From an uncultured Saprospiraceae bacterium (GTDB taxonomy: Bacteria > Bacteroidota > Bacteroidia > Chitinophagales > Saprospiraceae), in NCBI GenBank assembly GCA_937921595.1, contig CAKZTD010000102.1:1-41456 (forward strand): a DNA stretch of 41,456 bases, in the 5' to 3' direction. The notes beneath the pieces were generated by a model. It ran no database searches, was not told where the DNA came from, and saw nothing but the letters and a program-made list of their open reading frames with translations. Shown here one piece after another: positions 15,350 through 21,627 of this stretch. Within the stretch, counting starts at the first letter, position 1, and each line of letters starts with the position of its first letter. The translations under genes and the position numbers were made by a program.

Positions 15350-17065
15350 TTACGCTAATCCGCTCCACAAATTCTTATTCCAGTTATCAATATTTTTATA
15401 AGCTTCAACGCTTTGAGCTTTAGGTGACAACATCAAACTTGCTCTTTTAGACTGCATTTTAGCTACCTCTTGTTTTTCCTTTGCAGTCAAATCAGGTGTC
15501 ATCTCTTTCATGATTGTTTCAATTAGACTTAGACTTTCCCAAGCCATAACATTCCCACAATCTTGAAGTACATAATCACTAGAGGCTAATTCATTAGCGG
15601 GATCAAAAGCTGCAACGGCTTCTTTTTCATGCTTTTCGAACATCCAACATGGCACTGCAACTCCTTCTTTTGATGCGCCATGAATGTATCTTATGTGCTT
15701 AATCAATTCAGCGTAATTGCTATAAGATTGTTTTGCTTTATAATCGAATGGCGCTTTGTTTTTCATTTTATTATTTGAAAAACTTTCTTTGATCGCCTCG
15801 TTCATTAATTTATCTGTAGTTTTATTTTTTCCACTCAATGCATAAATTCCATAAGCTTGGTATGCTTTTGAAATTGCTGACTTTTCATTTTTCAATCTAC
15901 TTACTCCAGCTGCTACATCATCGTTCATGGTAAAAATGATTTGCTCTAAAGTAGAAGTTTCTCCAGCTTCTTCTTTATACATTTTAGCTAACCATTTATA
16001 TTTTTGAATTTCTTTATTCTTGGTAATCATATTTTTGTAACTCGCATTGGTTCCTTTACCATAGAACCCATCCAGTCCACTTTTGTAGTCGCCTTTTAGT
16101 TTTAAAACTTCTTGAAGTTTAAGAACAGAGGTTCTTTTTACTTTTGGCCGTATCGTTGGAGTTGCTAAAGTTTTTTCAACAAAAACCTTCTTCTCTATTT
16201 TCTTTTTTGCTTTTGTTTCTGTCTTTGTTGCTGGTTTCGTTTTTGTAGCAACTGACTCCGCAGCTTTAGCCGATTCAACTTTAGGTTTTGTTTTTATTCT
16301 TGCTGTTGGAGATTTAGCAGTCAATACATCATCGCCATAAGTACTAGGCCTAGGTTCATCTCTCGGGTCTACTTTTTTAGCTGGAGTTTTTTTCTTGACC
16401 ATCATATTCATCGACTTTTTCTTTGGTGGAATCTCTGCGATTACCACTTCCTCTTCTGGAGCTGGTGGAACAACGATTCTCTCGAAACTTGTAGGAATTT
16501 GAATACCTCCGCCTGTTTCAAAATCACCGACTTTATGAAGTAAAGCACTATTTATTATTTGAATACCTGCATTTTTATATCCGCTATTTTGAATATGAGT
16601 CAATCGACCTTGTGCTTCATCTTGACTATTAAAAGGTCCGGTTACGATGATAATAAAATTACCAGATTGAAAAGTTTGCAGTGGTCCAACATTCGAATAA
16701 TTTGCCCAGTTGATATTTTTACCAACTTCCTGACTTCCTATTTCGATTGTTGTTTTATTCGATCCGGATGCTAAGCTTCTTCGAGTCACGAAGGCATCTG
16801 GATAACCTTTGATTTTTATTTTGTCTAAAACCTTAATTGCAGCACCTTCCGTTTCATAATCTCCCATATAAATTTGGTGTAGATTATTGAGTTTATGTGC
16901 ATACATATAGCCATACGGGCGGATATCTTCAAAATCCGTCACTTTAGCTTTTACAAAGGCTCCTAGATGAATGGTAAAGGTATAATCTGCCTGATTTGTA
17001 GTGTTTGCATTACTCAGGCTGGCTGTCAGAAAGACAGCGAGTAGTATGTTTATATAATGTTTCAT
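15350..17065 (-). CDS. Exported SPOR-like / peptidoglycan-binding-like protein, probably truncated by a stop codon
   Basis: 571 residues from MKHYINILLAVFL. Order: signal peptide (to about residue 20); two SPOR-like ~70-residue repeats (FTIHLGAFVKAKV.., IGSQEVGKNINW..FIIIVTGPFNSQDEAQGRL); a long Lys/Pro/Thr-rich linker (about 215-320); a peptidoglycan-binding-domain-1-like unit (KLQEVLKLKGDYKSGLDGFYGKGT); and an alpha-helical C-terminal domain. SPOR domains bind denuded glycan strands, so a cell-envelope role is likely. ATG 17063-17065 is preferred because a -7 promoter box (17091-17098) lies between it and the upstream ATG at 17122. The reading frame continues in phase past its TAA (see 15161-15349), so the protein may lack its last ~62 residues. 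Confidence 0.75.
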   Translation of the reverse strand: MKHYINILLAVFLTASLSNANTTNQADYTFTIHLGAFVKAKVTDFEDIRPYGYMYAHKLNNLHQIYMGDYETEGAAIKVLDKIKIKGYPDAFVTRRSLASGSNKTTIEIGSQEVGKNINWANYSNVGPLQTFQSGNFIIIVTGPFNSQDEAQGRLTHIQNSGYKNAGIQIINSALLHKVGDFETGGGIQIPTSFERIVVPPAPEEEVVIAEIPPKKKSMNMMVKKKTPAKKVDPRDEPRPSTYGDDVLTAKSPTARIKTKPKVESAKAAESVATKTKPATKTETKAKKKIEKKVFVEKTLATPTIRPKVKRTSVLKLQEVLKLKGDYKSGLDGFYGKGTNASYKNMITKNKEIQKYKWLAKMYKEEAGETSTLEQIIFTMNDDVAAGVSRLKNEKSAISKAYQAYGIYALSGKNKTTDKLMNEAIKESFSNNKMKNKAPFDYKAKQSYSNYAELIKHIRYIHGASKEGVAVPCWMFEKHEKEAVAAFDPANELASSDYVLQDCGNVMAWESLSLIETIMKEMTPDLTAKEKQEVAKMQSKRASLMLSPKAQSVEAYKNIDNWNKNLWSGLA

Positions 17066-17090
17066 AACGCTATTGTTTTTAATAACAGAC

Positions 17091-17098
17091 CAAATATA
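17091..17098 (-). promoter_or_regulatory. -7 promoter element of the SPOR gene
   Basis: The minus strand TATATTTG matches TAnnTTTG and lies 25 bp upstream of the chosen ATG. No good TTG -33 is seen. Confidence 0.45.
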
Positions 17099-17122
17099 AG
17101 TATAAAAGTTAGTCTCTTGCAT

Positions 17123-17447
17123 AATTGTATTATCTAAAATGTTACCAGTTTTTAGTTTTTAGTGGGTTTCCCCATGTCTTAAACGATGTAAACGTATTTT
17201 TTTTGTGAAATAATATGTGGAGAAATAGAGATACGTAGGGATCAGAGGGAAAACCTTGCTTTGATGAGAGGAATATTGGTATTCGAAAGAAAGTTTGAAA
17301 ATGATTTTTTCAGACAGGTTTAGTGTGTGTTTTTATTAAAATTATAACCTTACCTCCATTCAATTAGACTCTTGACAAACTCCGGTTTAAACATTAATCG
17401 AGAATAATCGGATTGTTATTAACTTTGGCGTTTTTGATCTAGGTTAA
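17123..17447. other. Non-coding gap between rluB-type gene and SPOR gene
   Basis: AT-rich, with no supported frame. A T-rich tract at 17194-17203, a TTGACA at 17373-17378 and a plus-strand TAACTTTG at 17420-17427 are visible. None is clearly placed for a known gene, and I see no terminator hairpin for the rluB-type gene. Confidence 0.4.
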
Positions 17448-18203
17448 TTAAACGAAATGCTTTAACATCATGACCTCTTTATCAGTGAGGTGTCTGAAAC
17501 GGCCACGAGAGAGATTCTTCTTGGTGAGTCCTGCATAATAGGTTCGATCTAGTTTTTGAACAACATAGCCAAAATGTTCGAAAATACGCCGAACGATTCT
17601 ATTCCTTCCGATATGGATTTCTATTCCGACTTCTTCTTTTCCAGCATCCGTGATATAATCTACAGAGTCTACCGGAACGGGGCCATCTTCAAGTGTAATT
17701 CCTTCCCGAATTTGTTTAATGTGATCTTCAGCTACTGGCTTATCCAAAATGATGTGATAGAATTTTTGAACTTCATGACTTGGGTGCGATAATTTTTTAG
17801 TAAGATCACCATCATTGGTTAACAATAATAATCCGGTTGTTTCTCTATCTAATCGACCGACTGGAAATATCCGAACATCTACCGCCTTCCCAATCAAATC
17901 CATCACCGTTCTTCTCCCCTTTTCATCCTTAGCTGTTGTGATTGTATTTTTCGGTTTATTCATTAGAAGATAAACCTGTTTCACTTCTGGCTCAATCAAC
18001 TCATTTTTGTAATAAACCTGATCCCCATCCAACACTCTATGGCCTGGCTCCTTGACCAATTGGTCATTGACTTTCACCAAACCTTGCATAATATATTCTG
18101 CCGCTTTTCTACGAGAACAAATACCACAATGAGCAACGTATTTATTCAAACGCATTCCTTCTGCAGGAGTATCTTCCTCTTTTATGTTTTGATCTTTGGA
18201 CAT
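17448..18203 (-). CDS. rluB: 23S rRNA pseudouridine synthase, RsuA/RluB family
   Basis: Isomerises uridine to pseudouridine in rRNA. The N-terminal S4 RNA-binding domain (MRLNKYVAHCGICSRRKAAE..) is followed by the RsuA/RluB catalytic domain. Its signature FPVGRLDRETTGLLLLTNDG carries the catalytic Asp, then the KFYHI and GRNRIVRRIFEHFGY motifs. The start is placed at MSKDQNIKEED (ATG 18201-18203) because the ATG nine codons upstream (18230) lies only 5 nt from a hairpin. RluB versus RluE/RluF cannot be fully separated by eye; S4 plus overall length favour RluB. It lies downstream of dnaB with inverted repeats between them. Confidence 0.9.
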   Translation of the reverse strand: MSKDQNIKEEDTPAEGMRLNKYVAHCGICSRRKAAEYIMQGLVKVNDQLVKEPGHRVLDGDQVYYKNELIEPEVKQVYLLMNKPKNTITTAKDEKGRRTVMDLIGKAVDVRIFPVGRLDRETTGLLLLTNDGDLTKKLSHPSHEVQKFYHIILDKPVAEDHIKQIREGITLEDGPVPVDSVDYITDAGKEEVGIEIHIGRNRIVRRIFEHFGYVVQKLDRTYYAGLTKKNLSRGRFRHLTDKEVMMLKHFV

Positions 18204-18234
18204 TGAAAATAAATCTATTGAATTATTCAAAAAT

Positions 18235-18272
18235 GAAAATGACGGAAACTAGTATAAGCTTCCGTCATTCTC
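18235..18272 (-). terminator. Hairpin between dnaB and rluB
   Basis: 13-bp arms GAAAATGACGGAA / TTCCGTCATTCTC with one mismatch, followed on the minus strand by a short T-rich run (TTTTCATTTTT). It could terminate dnaB transcription or fold in the rluB leader. Confidence 0.55.
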
Positions 18273-18291
18273 AAAGGAATGGTAAAATTTA

Positions 18292-18397
18292 TTCTTTGAC
18301 AATTCCCTCGTTTTAGACAAAGACATAAAAAATATCAACGCTTCCTACTGTCGCTTTTGATCTTATTTATGGCTTGTCCTCAGAATTTGTCAAAGAA
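18292..18397. repeat. Spaced inverted repeat TTCTTTGACAA / TTGTCAAAGAA
   Basis: Perfect 11-bp arms at 18292-18302 and 18387-18397 enclose 84 bp. The sequence TAAAATTTATTC recurs as a direct repeat next to each arm (18283-18294 and 18401-18412), so the intergenic region is built of duplicated pieces. Confidence 0.6.
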
Positions 18398-18420
18398 CCA
18401 TAAAATTTATTCCGATTTTA

Positions 18421-19944
18421 CTAAAAAGGAATATCATCATCATTCATTCTGGAAGAACGGGTAATAATATTAGTTTGTACTTCTGGAAAATCTTTATCAC
18501 TTTCACCTCCTAATAATTCATTGAAGTTTGGATCGTCTAGATTTGAAAATTTCGCAAAGTGGCCTGTAAACTTAAGCTTTACAGAACCCAAAGCACCGTT
18601 ACGGTGTTTAGCAATGATAATTTCTCCAACTCCTTTTAATGATTGTCCTTCTTCATCTTCCAGGATGTTGTAATATTCAGGACGATAAATAAACGATACG
18701 ATATCCGCATCCTGCTCGATCGCTCCAGATTCCCGAAGATCAGAAAGCTGTGGTCGTTTATCTCCTCCCCTGGTTTCCACTGCACGACTTAACTGTGAAA
18801 GTGCAATAACCGGAACATTCAATTCTTTCGCTAATCCTTTCAGAGCTCTCGAAATAGCACTAATCTCTTGCTCTCGATTTCCACCTTTCTGATCTGGTCC
18901 ACCTGTCATCAACTGAAGATAATCAATGATGATCATTTGGATATCATGCTGCATTTTGAGTCGTCGACATTTCGCTCGAAGCTCAAAAATATTAATACCT
19001 GGTGTATCATCAATAAAGATCGGCACCTCACTCATTTTCTCAATTGCACTATGCAGTTGTTGCCATTCGTATTCCTCTAATGTTCCACCTCTTAATTTCG
19101 CACCAGGAATTTCTGCTTCCATAGAAATCAGACGTTGAACCAACTGAACATTTGCCATCTCCAGTGAAAAGAAAGCAACTCCTTTTCCAAAATCTAATGC
19201 TGCATTTCTAGCAAGGGCTAAAGTAAATGCAGTTTTACCCATACCTGGTCTTGCTGCCACAATAATCAAATCCGATGATTGCCATCCAGAAGTCAAGCGA
19301 TCTAATTCGACAAATCCAGTAGGAACTCCAGTTAAGCCTTCCTCTTTTCCTGCAAGCTCTTCTAATGATTTTAAAGCTCTACTGGCAATGGTTCCAATAC
19401 TTTCGTAACCACGACTTAAGTTTTGCTGAGTAATATCAAACAACCCCTGTTCTGCATCATCCAATAATTGAAAAACATCCGTTGTATCTTCGTAAGCATC
19501 TCTGATGATTTTGGTAGAAACTTTAATCAGCTCACGCTGAATATGTTTCTGAGAAATGATACGAGCGTGATATTCTATATTCGCTGCAGATGCAACTCTA
19601 TTGGTTAGTTCAACTAAATAATATGGTCCACCAACCGTTTCTAATTCCCCTACTTTCTTGAGCTCTTCAGTTACGGTCAAAAGATCGACAGGTTGAGTTT
19701 TTTCAAATAATCTCAACATGGCTCTGTAGATCATCTTATGACCTTCAGAATAGAAACTTTCGGATTGCAAAATATCGAGGACAACAGGAAGGGCATCTTT
19801 GTCAAGCATGATTGCTCCCAAGACTGCCTCCTCTAGAGGAAGTGCTTGCGGCTGTACTTTTCCAAAAACATAATTGGATAAATCGTTGCCCTTCTTTTTG
19901 TTTTTATAAGCCCCAAATTTAACGGGGTAATCTGATTCTGACAT
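18421..19944 (-). CDS. dnaB: Replicative DNA helicase DnaB
   Basis: Hexameric 5'-3' helicase that unwinds DNA at the replication fork and recruits primase. 507 residues: N-terminal primase-interacting domain (PLEEAVLGAIMLDKDALPVVLDIL..), linker, and RecA-like ATPase. Walker A AARPGMGKTAF is at 230-240, Walker B IIIDYLQLM at about 339-347, arginine-finger region SQLSRAVETRGGDKRPQLSDLRESGAIEQDAD, and IAKHRNGALG. No intein. The start MSESDYPVKFGAYKNKKKG is the only plausible one. The upstream region holds candidate promoters and a DnaA-box-like array, so expression may be tied to replication initiation. Confidence 0.98.
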   Translation of the reverse strand: MSESDYPVKFGAYKNKKKGNDLSNYVFGKVQPQALPLEEAVLGAIMLDKDALPVVLDILQSESFYSEGHKMIYRAMLRLFEKTQPVDLLTVTEELKKVGELETVGGPYYLVELTNRVASAANIEYHARIISQKHIQRELIKVSTKIIRDAYEDTTDVFQLLDDAEQGLFDITQQNLSRGYESIGTIASRALKSLEELAGKEEGLTGVPTGFVELDRLTSGWQSSDLIIVAARPGMGKTAFTLALARNAALDFGKGVAFFSLEMANVQLVQRLISMEAEIPGAKLRGGTLEEYEWQQLHSAIEKMSEVPIFIDDTPGINIFELRAKCRRLKMQHDIQMIIIDYLQLMTGGPDQKGGNREQEISAISRALKGLAKELNVPVIALSQLSRAVETRGGDKRPQLSDLRESGAIEQDADIVSFIYRPEYYNILEDEEGQSLKGVGEIIIAKHRNGALGSVKLKFTGHFAKFSNLDDPNFNELLGGESDKDFPEVQTNIITRSSRMNDDDIPF

Positions 19945-20055
19945 ATTTTATTTTGATGCTTCAAAAGAGTGAGAAAAATCAATCCTCCAAACATAGTTTT
20001 CATCATAGTTACTTCTAATTTGGAGTAGATTTATCCATTCCAAACTAAAGTCAGG

Positions 20056-20093
20056 CAAAAATATATTTAAAATCGTAAAAAAGCTAAATCAAA
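20056..20093 (-). promoter_or_regulatory. Candidate proximal dnaB promoter
   Basis: The minus strand has -7 box TATTTTTG (plus 20056-20063) and TTTG (plus 20090-20093), separated by 26 bp, somewhat longer than the usual spacing. A second lone -7 box TATGTTTG lies at 19988-19995. Either could drive dnaB. Confidence 0.35.
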
Positions 20094-20099
20094 TTACGC

Positions 20100-20157
20100 T
20101 TTTCCACATTCGCAATGTTAATAACTTTAGACAAACATGTTGATAACCTGTGGATAA
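20100..20157. promoter_or_regulatory. Cluster of DnaA-box-like 9-mers
   Basis: A perfect box TGTGGATAA (complement of TTATCCACA) is at 20149-20157. An 8/9 box TGTTGATAA is at 20138-20146, and a 7/9 box TGTTAATAA at 20116-20124. All three are in the same orientation with 11- and 22-bp spacing, so on one face of the helix. A fourth 8/9 box in the opposite orientation, TTTTCCACA, is at 20100-20108. Very AT-rich DNA follows (20160-20300). It could be a DnaA-controlled dnaB regulatory region or a replication origin. Confidence 0.5.
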
Positions 20158-20472
20158 ATCGACCCGATTTTTTTATCAGTCAAAATTAATAAGACCTTAC
20201 ATATAACGATTTTTAAAAATTATTATTTAACGGTATTTTTTAATGAGAATAAGGTAAAAACACTGCCATAAATTAAAAAAAACAATCTGTAAAGCTTGAA
20301 TTCCTTTTTATTAAATAGACTACCTATTAAGTGCTTTCAAAGTCGGAAAGTGTGAGGAATTACTCACATTTATTTATTTGCAATATATTTAGAGATCCTA
20401 GGCCCTCTTTTGTCAATTTAAAAAGTATATAAAAATATCACCAAATAAATTAAACAAGTATTGTTCGCTATG
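20158..20472 (-). other. Non-coding AT-rich stretch, leftward leader of dnaB or small RNA
   Basis: No supported frame. Read leftward from the promoter at 20473 it holds small hairpins (GTGAG-TAATTC-CTCAC around 20351-20368; CTTTC..GAAAG around 20335-20351) and then A/T-rich sequence. I cannot identify a known RNA family. Confidence 0.35.
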
Positions 20473-20502
20473 CAAATATACGCAAAAAAATGCAACAATC
20501 AA
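20473..20502 (-). promoter_or_regulatory. Consensus leftward promoter 520 bp upstream of dnaB
   Basis: The minus strand -7 box TATATTTG (plus 20473-20480) lies exactly 19 bp from a TTG -33 element (plus 20500-20502). This is one of the best sigma-ABfr matches in the window. It points at dnaB with no gene between. Confidence 0.6.
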
Positions 20503-20560
20503 AAAAGATGTTGGCAAGTCGTCAAATGAAATGAATTGATAAAAAAGATGTTAGTAAGTC
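20501..20560. repeat. 20-bp direct repeat of a terminator arm
   Basis: AAAAAAGATGTTGGCAAGTC (20501-20520) recurs 40 bp on as AAAAAAGATGTTAGTAAGTC (20541-20560) with two differences. The second copy is the left arm plus loop of the terminator at 20541-20576; the first overlaps the -33 element of the promoter at 20473. Confidence 0.7.
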
Positions 20561-20576
20561 TACTAACATCTTTTTT
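20541..20576 (-). terminator. rho-independent terminator, 16-bp perfect stem
   Basis: AAAAAAGATGTTAGTA, loop AGTC, then the exact complement ending in TTTTTT. It is symmetric, so active in both directions, and lies just past the stop of the coiled-coil protein gene. Confidence 0.9.
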
Positions 20577-20588
20577 ATAATGAGGTTT

Positions 20589-21257
20589 TTATTTATTTTC
20601 TCGAACTTCGAGTTTCTTTTTAGTCAGTTCAACTACTTCTTTTTGAGCATCAATTTTTATAGTTGTTTCTTCTTGTTCCTGAAGATTTTCTTCAATATTA
20701 GCTTCTGCCTTAGCTATTTTCTTTTTTGCATCCTCAATCTCTTTATGATATCGATCGTTGTTCTTCTTCAGTTTCTTCATCTCCGAATCTAATTTCTTCA
20801 GATTGTTTTCTTCATTTTTGATCTCCGATTTAACCCCTTCTTTGTAAACTTGCATTTCGAAATCAGTCAAAAAATTTTCTCCTGCACTATATCGTTCTTG
20901 ATGATCAGCACTATTGAGATAAGCACCATCCATATCAAACCAGGTTGTCATTTTCACATCAGAACCGCTTTGCTCAAACGTTGCATAGACATCCACTGAA
21001 TTAGAACCTCCAACTCCTGTAATATCAGCATTCCCGGAAAACCACTCTTTAGATTTTTTAATCTTCTTAGTCTTACTTCCATTGCTCTTCATGTGTTTTT
21101 TCCATAGCTTTTCTACAGCCTTATCATCAGCATTTGGAATATTAATCATTAGGGCATTATTGATTCCCTGAGTCATCACCCGCTCTTCTTCAGTAATTTG
21201 CGCAAAAGAAAGATTGAAACAAGCTAGTAGCAATAAAAAGGTAATTGTGTTTTTCAT
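20589..21257 (-). CDS. Exported protein with C-terminal coiled coil, family unknown
   Basis: 222 residues. A signal peptide (MKNTITFLLLLACFNLSFAQ) is followed by a ~110-residue globular part with GVGGSNSVDVYATFEQSGS and MTTWFDMDGAYLNS. From about residue 135 to the end it is one long Lys/Glu-rich coiled coil (NEENNLKKLDSEMKKLKKNN...). It probably acts in the periplasm or is anchored to the envelope via partners. It is divergent from the TPR/PD40/OmpA gene, with 370 bp between. I do not recognise a named family. Confidence 0.75.
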   Translation of the reverse strand: MKNTITFLLLLACFNLSFAQITEEERVMTQGINNALMINIPNADDKAVEKLWKKHMKSNGSKTKKIKKSKEWFSGNADITGVGGSNSVDVYATFEQSGSDVKMTTWFDMDGAYLNSADHQERYSAGENFLTDFEMQVYKEGVKSEIKNEENNLKKLDSEMKKLKKNNDRYHKEIEDAKKKIAKAEANIEENLQEQEETTIKIDAQKEVVELTKKKLEVRENK

Positions 21258-21627
21258 ATTTATTAACGTTTTGGTAAAAAATAAAACGATTAGTCTTGCG
21301 TTTGGATTACGATTAATTATAATAAAAAATATATTTTAAGTATTGATAATGTGTATCTTTTGAAAAAAAATCTCCCATTTTTATTTACTTGTATATCAAA
21401 AAGGTATAACTTTGTACTCACGTAAGCAAGTATTTAATTTATTATTTACACATAATTTGAATTACTAGCTTAATACTTTCCCCCAAAATAATAGCACATT
21501 TTTTGCAGCCATTGATAAAAGAGGATACCCAGAAACAGTAATCACAAAATTATGCGTGTAGGAATAACAGTTTTTTTTGATGTAAAACTCCCGTTCCTCA
21601 CCCCTAATTTATCAAAAAAGCGCTTAA
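21258..21627. other. Divergent promoter region with long leader of the OmpA-type gene
   Basis: A rightward -7 box TAACTTTG lies at 21407-21414; a nearby TTG is only 15 bp upstream, so the -33 match is weak. If used, the leader of the OmpA-type gene is about 205 nt. Nothing coding is visible. An eight-T tract at 21572-21579 and C-rich TTTCCCCCAA at about 21478-21487 stand out. Confidence 0.4.

Noticed and set aside
17420-17427. Rightward TAACTTTG promoter-like box
   Set aside because: It would transcribe antisense into the rluB-type gene; no -33 element is seen at proper spacing and no rightward gene follows.
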